NCBI GenBank assembly: GCA_910592205.1
Contig: CAJVPJ010000009.1
Location: forward strand, 1-64,000
Reading direction: 5' to 3'
Origin: Paraglomus occultum
Lineage: Eukaryota > Glomeromycota > Glomeromycetes > Paraglomerales > Paraglomeraceae
Length of the DNA stretch: 64,000 bases
Positions 1 through 7,859 of the stretch are shown piece by piece; position 1 is the first letter of the stretch; each line of letters begins with the position of its first letter. The notes under the pieces were generated by a model, which worked only from the letters and a program-made list of their open reading frames with translations, was not told the origin of the DNA and searched no databases. A program made the translations under genes and the position numbers.

Positions 1-185
1 GTTTCATAGCCGGATTTTTTAAGGTTATTCAAATTATTCTGTACAACATGCAGATCACGGTAAAAGCGGCGGATAAATACTCGATTATGAAAAAAAATAA
101 GCGTGGGAAGCGGAGATGATAATCCGTTAATCCGTATATATGACGATCCTGAAATTAAGATTGATAATGCGTGATATGTGAAAAT
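1..185 (-). CDS. Open reading frame fragment leaving the left edge
   Basis: A minus-strand frame is open from just below a TAG at 186-188 to the window edge, about 61 codons without an ATG. The translation has a mixed, protein-like composition, including FFHNRVFIRRFYRDL and a lysine/asparagine-rich stretch near the edge. I do not recognise a family. It lies downstream of, and co-directional with, the decaying frame at 300-1269, so it may be a further piece of the same element or of a neighbour. With no start codon and no visible domain it could also be chance. Confidence 0.22.
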   Translation of the reverse strand, partial: MFTYHALSILISGSSYIRINGLSSPLPTLIFFHNRVFIRRFYRDLHVVQNNLNNLKKSGYE

Positions 186-299
186 CTATTCGGGCATGTG
201 GAATCTATTTTTGGCGGGGTGAACTACGGATGATCCAAAAAAAAGCATCTAAGATTATTGATAAGCATTTGTGGAATCGAGATTTCGTGGTTTTTGATT

Positions 300-1269
300 T
301 TACTAAGGCAGTAGTTGACCCACTTGCAATTTGATTGGGTTGGGATACACCATTAAAATCTTTCTAATGAGTAAAACGTGATTTCAAATATTTTCTGCCC
401 CTTGTAATTCAATCTTCTTTTCCTCAACCTCGCATCACAATTTTTTATTGGCTTTAACATCAGCAAGAGCTTGAAAATCGGGTGGAGTTTTTAATCATAC
501 GCATCTAACCTTTCTTTGATTGATTCTAAAGTAAAATGATCTGGATAATTGATACGTTTAGCTTCAGCCTTTTTCTGATTGCCCCTCTGGATTTTGTTGT
601 AAAATCTGGAAATTTCGTGGCCTCGACTATCGTGGGTAAAGCACCAAGGCTTTTTAATTCTCTTCGAAGCCGGGAAAGACGTGATGAACCAGCATTGGCA
701 TTTTTTGCTGATAGGGCTAAGGCATGAGCTTCAGCTCTTATATCCCGAATACTAAGCTTATCCCATAAAAGCCGATGCGCCATCTCTCCAATTGTCTCCC
801 CTCTATTCTTTTTTTGGGGTTTGTTGGAAATCGTAATAGCGGAGCTAGTGCTAAGGCACAAATTTAAGGTTTTACCGGAAATACTACCACATTGTCCATT
901 TGTCTGGATTGTGAATAAGGCATCCACTTGATCCTTGCTAAACCCATATCTATTTTGCAAGATTCGTTTTGTTATCTCTCTGATAATTTCTTCTTCTAAA
1001 TCTTTGGGAGGTGAAACTATAGCTATTTTGCAACTACCCTCGATAATATTTATAGCTTTACTTTTCCCACCTCTCTGATTAGGTATCAATACACCTACCT
1101 GCTCATTGCTAAATTTGAATCCTTCCCGAAGACGCCTTCGTGCCTGATTACTTTTTCTATCATCTGTAAGATTCTCGAGAAACTCTGAGGTGTATCGACT
1201 GAGATCGGTCACACTCATCTTGGGGCTGAGATTGTAGTTTTCTACGATTTTAGTTGCGATAGCTGACAT
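300..1269 (-). pseudogene. Decaying element-encoded protein, function unknown (recombinase-like family suspected)
   Basis: The frame is intact from ATG at 1269 to a stop at 526 (247 residues). Beyond about residue 205 the protein-like sequence continues in other frames. A +2 frame from about 690 to 508 reads like coding sequence (IKERLDAYD near its end), then another frame continues with internal stops (PDFQALADVKANKKL, then TGA, then EVEEKKIELQG). This is the pattern of a gene that has acquired indels and stops in its 3' part. The N-terminal half is basic and polar, with no transmembrane segment. The stretch from IKERLDAYD to ALADV recalls a large repetitive family in Rhizophagus that I loosely associate with tyrosine-recombinase (Crypton-like) proteins. 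That is recollection, and no catalytic residues can be identified here. It is co-directional with the primase-helicase pieces upstream. Confidence 0.5.
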
Positions 1270-1515
1270 GTTTGAATGTTATAATAGGTCAAGTAGTTTA
1301 TGAATAATTCTTTAGGTTATATACACTATAAAAAATATTTTTTCAAATCAAAATTAATTATGCTTTTTCCTCCTATGCTCAGAAAAAGAGAGTTTATAGT
1401 TACATATGAGATAACCTAAACGTCGATTTGAATTTTATTAATGCATAGGATATAACGAAAAAAAATATAGCTCTGGAGTTGCGATCCAGGCTATAATGCG
1501 TACAAGTTTATAGTT

Positions 1516-1836
1516 TTATATTTTATTTTTTAGTACACCTATCCAATTCTGGCACGATTCAACAGTTATAAGATATTTGCGATATATGTCCGGTCTGTTT
1601 TGTAATATTTCGGGTGGCGGTATTACTGCCGGCTTCCATATATTAAATAAGAAGGCTATGTGATCGGAACAACCATAATCGATATGTTCAGATATTTCTG
1701 AGTAATTCGATAAATCACTAACATATCTATATCCATTGCGGATTAATTTACGGAACGTTGGTCCATTCAGATTTATCATCCGGTCAGTTAATAGGTTAAG
1801 TACTTTTTCTGGAGTTTCCAATTCTTGATCATTCAT
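1516..1836 (-). CDS. Small hypothetical protein of the left element
   Basis: An ATG-initiated frame of 106 residues. It is acidic at the N terminus, then contains aromatic and Asn/Tyr-rich segments (YRYVSDLSNYSEISEH) and ends in a short basic tail. No signal peptide, membrane segment or recognised domain is visible. It lies between the decaying 300-1269 frame and the helicase, on the same strand, and its upstream region carries a 20-bp TA dinucleotide run. Its place inside the element and its balanced composition argue that it is real. It could be an accessory or DNA-binding protein of the replicon, but nothing in the sequence proves that. Confidence 0.4.
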   Translation of the reverse strand: MNDQELETPEKVLNLLTDRMINLNGPTFRKLIRNGYRYVSDLSNYSEISEHIDYGCSDHIAFLFNIWKPAVIPPPEILQNRPDIYRKYLITVESCQNWIGVLKNKI

Positions 1837-1851
1837 TTTGTTTATAGTATC

Positions 1852-1871
1852 TATATATATATATATATATA
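1852..1871. repeat. (TA)n dinucleotide run
   Basis: Ten uninterrupted TA units lie just upstream of the start of the small frame at 1516-1836. It is a simple repeat that could melt easily. Confidence 0.85.
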
Positions 1872-1999
1872 GCGCATAAAGAACACATAGTTTATATAAT
1901 ATTTTTATTGGAAAATTTTATATTAGCTGGTTTGAAGAGCAAAAAAGCCCCCTCCATTGGATGTTTCTACCTATTTGCTCCTTATTATACATAGATGTC

Positions 2000-4123
2000 T
2001 TACCAAAGATACCCATTTTCCTGGAGTATCGCTATTTTTTCTATCCATTCCTCATCATCATAACTCCTTGCTCGGGGGTTGCCATCGTCTTCATACAATC
2101 GGAGCATAATTTCCTCACTTATTAATCGTTCTCGCCTAGACATGTCCATCAATGTATTTGGGTCATCATCGGTATCTTTTGCGAATTGGATCATGTCTGC
2201 GTCCGAACATAATCTATCATGGTATGTATATGCTAAATTCCTATCTTTTTCAGTAATAGTAACGAACTTATCTGGATCTTCACCATGATCGACCGCCCAT
2301 TGCCTGAGACGTTTTTCCCTTTCTGCTCGGAGTATATATCCAGGCGGATATGTTTTCAGTTGGATATTGGATTCTTCATTGCCGGATTTTAGTTCGTCAT
2401 TCACAGGTAAGTCGAGGGATATCTCGGGCTCATTATTTACAGATCCAGCTTCATCACTCACTAATTCCTCTATAATTTCCAGAGATTTAGAGCGGAGCTC
2501 ATTGTCTATGACAACAGGTTTATCGTCTATTGGTTCTACATGTTTGATCTCTGGAGCCATGGATATATTAGTAGTCTTGGATGACGAAGCAACTGGAGAT
2601 TCCGATTGACCTGTTATATAATCGAAGAGGTCTTGGGTCGTGTTAGTAGTGGGTGGAGCGGATACTATTTCCTTACCTTTTTCGATTCGATTGGTGATCG
2701 ATGACTCGGCTATATTTTTCTTCGGTTCAGGAGTTTTAGACACGAAGTGTCCTGCTTCGCAGACTTCAGGTATATCTAATACAGGGATATCTGTAGAAGC
2801 ATTGGTAGATGTCTCAGCTTGAGGTACGTCAGAAAATTCTTCGATATCACCTATCGATTCACGTAACTTAGCCACGATTTTGGATCGATCGAGGATATAC
2901 TGCCATTCTCTTTTTCCACCGCCAGCACGTTTTCGTTCAATGTTAACTTGTGGGATTTTTTTCCCAAAATTATTATTACTGAATGGCTTTTCACCATTAG
3001 CTTCACACCATGTACGATACTCCTGATATAACATAGCACAACCTGGTTTTTCAATCTGATCTTTTGACCATACCGAAATATAATCAATTATAAATCGAGT
3101 GGGATTTGGGAGATGTTCTCGCATTGTCTCTGTTTTCATCTTAGTAGTAGGCATATTTTTTTCCGGCTTCCAATTTGAAAGATCTTGGTTAAGTAAGTAC
3201 TCCATAAAAGATCCAGGTGTGTCAGGATGCTCAAGAATTTTTCCCAATTGATCGAAATATGTAAAATTACCTTTACATCGAGGTGAAACATCTAAACATA
3301 CAATACGACCATCTCCTTGTTCCACTCGAATTGGGGCGTCATGATTACTTAACACTATGAATCCGGGGAAATGACCACAATCTTGATTTTCGAGACCTTT
3401 ACGCTCAATTGAGACGTAATCTTCTGTAATTAGAGATTTTAAGTGATCATTTGACTTATGCCATTCTCCACTTAACATTCCTGCTTCATTCATAATTATA
3501 AGTTTACGTCCTTGAATACTACTGTTGAATTTTCCCAAAATTTTACCTAAATCGGATGTTGAATATACAAGCTCCGGACCGAATAAGCTTTTTCGAATGA
3601 AATCAGTAATAATATTTTTTCCACATCGTGGAGGAGAACGTAAAACAAGAACTGTTCCAGGGATTTTTGCTGGATACTGAACCAAAAATGCTAACCATTT
3701 GAGAACATATGTAGAAAGAACCTTATTCCCGTCGCACCAGATATTTTCTATGTGCCAGATTATTGGGTTTACAAGATCGTAATTAATTCGAGATGCCGGT
3801 TTAGCCTTGAATCCTAAGAAAAGATTGAAGAATTCGTTTTTTGGTTGTTCGGTATTAGATGGATATGGTAAGAAATCGATATCATCATAAATAATTGCCT
3901 TGCTGTCATATATACGATCTATCAAAGAGATTAATTTTATTGGTTCTCCTCCGAGTTCTACTATATTAATAGTTATTTTACCGAAATCTAGAGTAGGTGC
4001 CATACCAAAGTATAATCTACCATCCGGTTTTCTGTGTTTAAGAATCCATGTTCGTTTATCTTTTACCACACAAGCAAGTGTAGCCTGGATTGCATTATAT
4101 ACTTCATTCCGAGTAAAATTTTC
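2000..4123 (-). CDS. Superfamily 3 helicase half of a primase-helicase (DUF5906/D5-like)
   Basis: The frame is open from 4123 (just after a TAA at 4124-4126) to the stop at 2000, 708 codons. There is no good ATG at its 5' end, and the first possible initiator, at 4069, is GTG. Counting from 4069, a Walker A-like loop SPPRCGKN is at residues 145-152, Walker B KLIIMNE at 189-195, sensor/motif C GFIVLSNHD at 236-244, and a downstream GDGR that may supply the arginine finger. This order is typical of viral and plasmid SF3 helicases fused to AEP primases. Walker A ends in Asn rather than Ser/Thr. The C-terminal ~290 residues are acidic and low-complexity, ending in a charged domain (DRNLAYTYHDRL). 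It is the downstream half of a formerly continuous protein with the primase at 4384-5367. Confidence 0.75.
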   Translation of the reverse strand, partial: ENFTRNEVYNAIQATLACVVKDKRTWILKHRKPDGRLYFGMAPTLDFGKITINIVELGGEPIKLISLIDRIYDSKAIIYDDIDFLPYPSNTEQPKNEFFNLFLGFKAKPASRINYDLVNPIIWHIENIWCDGNKVLSTYVLKWLAFLVQYPAKIPGTVLVLRSPPRCGKNIITDFIRKSLFGPELVYSTSDLGKILGKFNSSIQGRKLIIMNEAGMLSGEWHKSNDHLKSLITEDYVSIERKGLENQDCGHFPGFIVLSNHDAPIRVEQGDGRIVCLDVSPRCKGNFTYFDQLGKILEHPDTPGSFMEYLLNQDLSNWKPEKNMPTTKMKTETMREHLPNPTRFIIDYISVWSKDQIEKPGCAMLYQEYRTWCEANGEKPFSNNNFGKKIPQVNIERKRAGGGKREWQYILDRSKIVAKLRESIGDIEEFSDVPQAETSTNASTDIPVLDIPEVCEAGHFVSKTPEPKKNIAESSITNRIEKGKEIVSAPPTTNTTQDLFDYITGQSESPVASSSKTTNISMAPEIKHVEPIDDKPVVIDNELRSKSLEIIEELVSDEAGSVNNEPEISLDLPVNDELKSGNEESNIQLKTYPPGYILRAEREKRLRQWAVDHGEDPDKFVTITEKDRNLAYTYHDRLCSDADMIQFAKDTDDDPNTLMDMSRRERLISEEIMLRLYEDDGNPRARSYDDEEWIEKIAILQENGYLW

Positions 4124-4383
4124 TTAGAAGTACACATACGAATTAAATCACCCCATACAAAGTGGTCATTTGGGTCTGAGATTCTGGGTCGCTCTATTTT
4201 TTCTGGGGGTGGAAGACTGTTTTCCCGTTCCGAGACCGATACATTTAAAGTAAGTTTTAATGAGGGTTTTCTTAGGCCTGTTTGCGTTTCTTGATCCGCT
4301 CGATGACAATAATATTGATGAGTTTTCTTATTTCGGGTTACATATGCATTATCACTAGTGTGCTCCCGATTACAGAGTGGGCA
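4064..4383 (-). pseudogene. Zinc-ribbon linker of the primase-helicase, cut off by a stop and a frameshift
   Basis: Directly after the primase stop codon (TAA, 4386-4384) the same frame stays open to about 4064. It begins with CPLCNREH, and about 30 residues from its start it has YYCHRADQ, a zinc-ribbon arrangement usually found between an AEP primase and its helicase. Near 4065-4126 coding sense moves to the helicase frame: the helicase frame starts right after its own TAA, while the linker frame soon loses coding character. So one nonsense mutation and one indel separate three parts of one ancestral protein. I see no splice sites that would remove the stop neatly. Programmed readthrough plus frameshifting is the alternative and seems less likely. 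Confidence 0.6.
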
Positions 4384-5367
4384 TTAAGATTCTGCTATGC
4401 GATTTAGGGGGAATATGTTCGGGAGTGTCGGTGAAGGATATAACACTTCAAAACCTTCAATTTTATACTCATCAAGTAATTTTTTTATATATTCTACTTC
4501 AGATCCGATTGTCCCAGCATCGATTTTATTTTTTGCTGGCATTTGCCCATCTTTGATTGATGTTTTTTCTTTCAGAATATCCAAAATAGGACTATCTATC
4601 TCTGGCGCCTCGCCGTTAGGTGGGCGAAGCATAAAATCAAAGATAGTACCATTTTCGGGCATAACAGCTCTCTTTGGACGAACATGCTTGCCAGTGTCTT
4701 TGATAATCTTTGGGGTTCCAAGCATTCGCAAGGAAAATGACCTTTTATTTGCAATATTATCAACAATATCTTTATGTTGTAAAGGTATAGGAAGCTTTTT
4801 ACGAACAAGTTCAGTGAAAACTGCAACTTTAGTGATATTTTGAAGCCGAAGTCCAAAAGTTGAGATATGGTACGACATTTTTTTCTGGTCACTACTACTA
4901 GCAACAGTTAAGGTTTTAATATCCCAGTCTTTATAAATCTCAATACACACTTTTCTGAAAGCCCCGATTAGAGTATAATAAACTTGTTTGCGTGTAAGTT
5001 TTGGTTCGATACTATTTAGCGTTTCTTGGGATAAATCAAAATCTATGAATGGACGAAGTGGGTCATCACCATCAATGAATTCGTGTAATGAATGACCTTG
5101 GCGGTCTGTGAATATAGCTTCTATTCCATCTTCAGTATCTGTGCCGAGAAATTGTCTTGGCCTTACGCTATCATCCCAAATTTTATACCTATATTCAGCC
5201 ACACTTGAGGCCTTAAACCCCCGGTGGTAGAAGGCCCCGTTCCCTTCATTCTCATATCCCGGCTCGTTTTCTTCCTCTATCTCCGGCTCGAAATTTTGGT
5301 TATCCACAGTTGGCACATCGGATGATGCGGGTACAATAGGCATGTTACGTTCACTTTGGGTACTCAT
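4384..5367 (-). CDS. Archaeo-eukaryotic primase (AEP) domain
   Basis: ATG-initiated, 327 residues. The first ~55 residues are acidic and disordered. Catalytic motif I is FIDFDL (Asp109, Asp111), motif II is SYH (Ser165-His167), and the third motif region is DNIANKRSFSLRMLGTPK at 203-220. Together these match the AEP/herpes-type primase fold seen in primase-polymerases of large DNA viruses, transpovirons and integrated replicons. The enzyme would prime or copy DNA for the element, with the zinc ribbon and SF3 helicase encoded just downstream. It ends at TAA 4386-4384, exactly where a zinc ribbon resumes in frame, so this is probably a truncated product. A divergent small gene starts about 110 bp upstream (5481), which implies a shared promoter region. 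Confidence 0.72.
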   Translation of the reverse strand: MSTQSERNMPIVPASSDVPTVDNQNFEPEIEEENEPGYENEGNGAFYHRGFKASSVAEYRYKIWDDSVRPRQFLGTDTEDGIEAIFTDRQGHSLHEFIDGDDPLRPFIDFDLSQETLNSIEPKLTRKQVYYTLIGAFRKVCIEIYKDWDIKTLTVASSSDQKKMSYHISTFGLRLQNITKVAVFTELVRKKLPIPLQHKDIVDNIANKRSFSLRMLGTPKIIKDTGKHVRPKRAVMPENGTIFDFMLRPPNGEAPEIDSPILDILKEKTSIKDGQMPAKNKIDAGTIGSEVEYIKKLLDEYKIEGFEVLYPSPTLPNIFPLNRIAES

Positions 5368-5480
5368 ATTTTTTCTGAAAGTATATTATTCAGAATTAAA
5401 AAGTTCAAAATGAAAATTAAATTCTAAAGAATATTGATCGGCACATATTATATACTCAATCGAGATAAACATCAAAAAGT

Positions 5481-5744
5481 ATGGCATTTTATCGTTGTCC
5501 CTATATACTTAGAACCGGTGAAGTCTGTAATCGGCCATGTTATCATCCCAATGGGTGCAAAGTTCACAGGGATTCACCTATTCGTTATCCTTGCAAAGAA
5601 TATGGTTGTGTTAAGTTTACTAATTCTGGTTATGGTTATTGTGATACTCATGCGCAGAAACATCGTAGAAGAGAGTATAGGCATCAGAAAAAGCTGGAGA
5701 AGATGGCGCAAAACTGTATCGGGAGGGTGGAAAAAAATACATAG
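5481..5744 (+). CDS. Small Cys/His-rich (zinc-binding-like) protein
   Basis: ATG-initiated, 87 residues. It contains Cys and His in metal-binding-like spacing: CPY..., then CNRPCYHPNGCKVH, then CKEYGC and CDTH, followed by a basic coiled tail (KHRRREYRHQKKLEK). This resembles small fungal or viral proteins with short treble-clef or zinc-knuckle folds and a nucleic-acid-binding tail. It is transcribed divergently from the primase. An overlapping longer frame (5434-5784) is hydrophobic and lacks this pattern, so I prefer this one. Role unknown; a DNA- or RNA-binding accessory factor is an inference. Confidence 0.55.
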   Translation: MAFYRCPYILRTGEVCNRPCYHPNGCKVHRDSPIRYPCKEYGCVKFTNSGYGYCDTHAQKHRRREYRHQKKLEKMAQNCIGRVEKNT

Positions 5745-5779
5745 TGGTGTGCGAGATTTCTATATTTTTCAAAGTTCCA

Positions 5780-6210
5780 ACTAAGACGGATTTTTTTCTA
5801 GGACGTGGTTTAGGACGGAAAAAAATATACCTGCTGGTAATTTCAAGCCGAATGAAAGAGTTTTAGACTACCCGTCCCAGTTGTCCTAGTTGTCCTAGTA
5901 AAATCTCGATCTTCTTACTTTTTTTTTCTTTTTTTATCTATAGATATACATAGTATTTATTATATGGTTATATATCATATGTATATAACGTATATATATC
6001 ATATGTATAGTATAAATGTATCATGGGTAGATAAATTTTATTTTCCTAGATTATTACTTTTTTACTAGGACAACTAGGACGGATATATAATAAATATAAA
6101 AGAACAAGATAAAAAAGGATTTTAAATCTTTCTTCCATACCGAACCCGTCCCAGTTAACTTTTCTTTTACTAGGACGAAACCAGGACGGATTTTTTATTA
6201 GGACGCGAGC
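5780..6210. repeat. Origin-like region: TAGGAC/GTCC motifs around an AT-rich core
   Basis: About twelve copies of a TAGGAC(GGA) motif occur in both orientations between 5780 and 6210. Two adjacent copies form a 21-bp block at 5883-5903 that is repeated as a perfect inverted copy at 6060-6080. The ~156 bp between them is almost pure A/T with runs such as TATATATCATATGTATA. CCCGTCCCAG recurs near 5871 and 6146. Directly and invertedly repeated sites flanking a melting core is the usual layout of replicon origins bound by an initiator. The presence next to a primase-helicase supports this reading but does not prove it. A promoter or operator cluster is the alternative. Confidence 0.5.
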
Positions 6211-6231
6211 AGATCCATTTTAAACGCATTC

Positions 6232-6402
6232 TAGGATAGCAAACATAAGCGATAACATTTTGATAGCATAACTGGATAACGCTTTTCGATAGTATTTATA
6301 TAACGTACTGATAGCATTTTTTGATAGCATACCCGATAGCATATACCCGATAGCATTATCGATAGCATATACATGATAGCATCTAGCATACATATAGCAT
6401 GT
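6232..6402. repeat. GATAGCAT motif array
   Basis: Seven exact copies of GATAGCAT, plus degenerate versions (GATAACAT, GATAGTAT, CTAGCAT), are packed into 170 bp immediately upstream of the small gene at 6450. Spacing is irregular, about 9-40 bp, so this is not a simple tandem repeat. It reads like an array of binding sites for one protein (iteron or operator). Confidence 0.7.
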
Positions 6403-6449
6403 CCTGATTGCATTAATTTTTTCATTAAAAATTCTATGCGATATATAAA

Positions 6450-6746
6450 ATGACAACAATGCAAGATCGCAAAAGCAAGCTAAGTCAAGCTATCGATAAA
6501 ATTATGATGCAAAAGATTGAGGAAGTAGACTGTAATATTCATGCTACTCATGCTACCAAAGCTATCAATAAACTCTTAATACAGAAGATTGGAACAGGTT
6601 TCAAAACTTATATAGAAAAGCTAGAGCAAGATTACAATTCTGAGTCTGATTCCGATCTCGAAAATGAATTAAATGAAGCAATATCTATTGTCAAACCTGC
6701 AATCAAGAATTCTGTTACTACTAATAATGCACAAATCGGGCCATAA
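6450..6746 (+). CDS. Small acidic/helical hypothetical protein
   Basis: ATG-initiated, 98 residues, preceded by an AT-rich stretch and the GATAGCAT array. It is predicted to be mostly helical: two similar segments (KLSQAIDKIMMQKIEE and KAINKLLIQKIGTGF) suggest an internal duplication, followed by an acidic patch (SESDSDLENELNEA). There is no Cys cluster, signal or membrane span. Of unknown function; the array just upstream could be its regulatory region. It is the last coding-like frame on the right side of the element. Confidence 0.45.
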   Translation: MTTMQDRKSKLSQAIDKIMMQKIEEVDCNIHATHATKAINKLLIQKIGTGFKTYIEKLEQDYNSESDSDLENELNEAISIVKPAIKNSVTTNNAQIGP

Positions 6747-6799
6747 ATGACGATATATGATTGGATGTATCGTCAGATATATTTTTTGCCCATATGACC

Positions 6800-7423
6800 A
6801 GCGATGGAAATCGGTCACAAACACCAAGCCAGCATACAAATAATGTTATCGAATTTGGGTTATAATAGAAAACGCAGAAGGGGCATCCTGGTACGTCTTA
6901 ACCTAAATCGGGGAGTATCTTATACTCGAAATAGATTAGAAACATTAAATCGGGTGGTTACATAACCTATCTCAGTAATTTACTTACAATGGAAATCGGT
7001 TGGGAACGATAAGCCAGCATATGATATCAAATGACACATAAAATGTATTCGACCCATCAAACTCACGATAACAATACGGGAGCGTCTTAACCTAAATCAG
7101 TTATTTTATTGCAACAGAAATCAGCCACGATCACCAAACTAGCATACAAATAACATTATCGAATTTGGGTTGCTAAAGGTGATAGAAAAGAACTGCGCAT
7201 GGTACGTCTTAACCTAATTCGGAGGGTATCTTATAATCGAAATCGATCAGAAACATTAAGCTGATATACGAACTCATAGTACGTCTTAACCTAAATCGGA
7301 GGGTATCTTATAATCAAAATTAACCGCGGTCGTCAAACAGATATACAACATGACTTGAGTTTTATAATCCATCCATCACTCGAATGACTTGAGTTTTGTG
7401 ATTGACCCATCACTCGAATGACT
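6800..7423. repeat. Imperfect ~310-bp direct repeat
   Basis: Two block types alternate. One contains GAAATCGGT followed by CCAGCATACAAATAAT and ATCGAATTTGGGTT (6803, 7113, with a shorter copy near 6990). The other contains GTACGTCTTAACCTAA followed by GGGTATCTTATA (6891, 7202, 7279, with a partial at 7083). The 6803/7113 and 6891/7202 pairs give a period of about 310 bp. No reading frame is conserved across copies, so this is non-coding repeat at the element's right flank. Confidence 0.75.
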
Positions 7424-7481
7424 TGAGTTTTCTGATTGACCCATCACTCGAATGACTTGAGTTTTGTAATTGACCCGTCAT
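7350..7481. repeat. 34-bp tandem array, four copies
   Basis: Four head-to-tail copies start with AATGACTTGAGTTTT and contain GATTGACCCATCACTCG. The central two differ by a single base, while the outer copies are more diverged. There are no spacers between copies, so it is a minisatellite, not a CRISPR-like array. Confidence 0.85.
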
Positions 7482-7494
7482 ACATAACCTAGAC

Positions 7495-7530
7495 TAAGTG
7501 GAAATAACATAATTATGTTATTTCCACTTA
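7495..7530. repeat. Perfect 36-bp palindrome
   Basis: Each 18-base arm (TAAGTGGAAATAACATAA) is followed directly by its exact reverse complement with no loop. It closes the repeat block to the right of the element. A hairpin terminus, resolution site or dimeric protein-binding site are all possible. Confidence 0.9.
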
Positions 7531-7859
7531 CTTAATCTATTATTATTATTATGTACACAAATTGAAAACAAAGATCTTCTGTTCTTTACAAGTTAATGCC
7601 ATGGTTTCAAGTATGAAGCTGTGACTCAAAGCATTTAAAACATTTATCCATATTAATATAATAATGAACAAAAGTGTTCACATGCCCCAATTGAGAAAAA
7701 CCCTTATTCGCGTGAATTAGAAATGATCATCACCATACTTGATGACATCACCTTTTTACCCAATCGAAATCGACCATGTATTTGTTTCGTGCTATAGATC
7801 AGTATTTTCCAAACATTCACATCAAACATTGAAAGAAGTCTTCTCAATAGCTTATCCTG
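7531..7859. other. Spacer and presumed promoter of the HERPUD-like gene
   Basis: AT-rich sequence with no convincing frame. It separates the palindrome from the ATG at 7860 and presumably contains the promoter. I see no canonical TATA box. Confidence 0.5.

Noticed and set aside
2000-5367. Alternative genetic code reading TAA as an amino acid in the primase
   Set aside because: A frameshift is also needed to reach the helicase, and all host genes here use TAA, TAG and TGA normally as terminators.
5434-5784. Hydrophobic 116-residue frame overlapping the Cys/His protein
   Set aside because: The overlapping frame 5481-5744 has a regular Cys/His pattern and basic tail, which is far less likely by chance.
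7350-7481. CRISPR-like array
   Set aside because: The four 34-bp units are contiguous with no unique spacers and no cas genes; this is a eukaryotic minisatellite.
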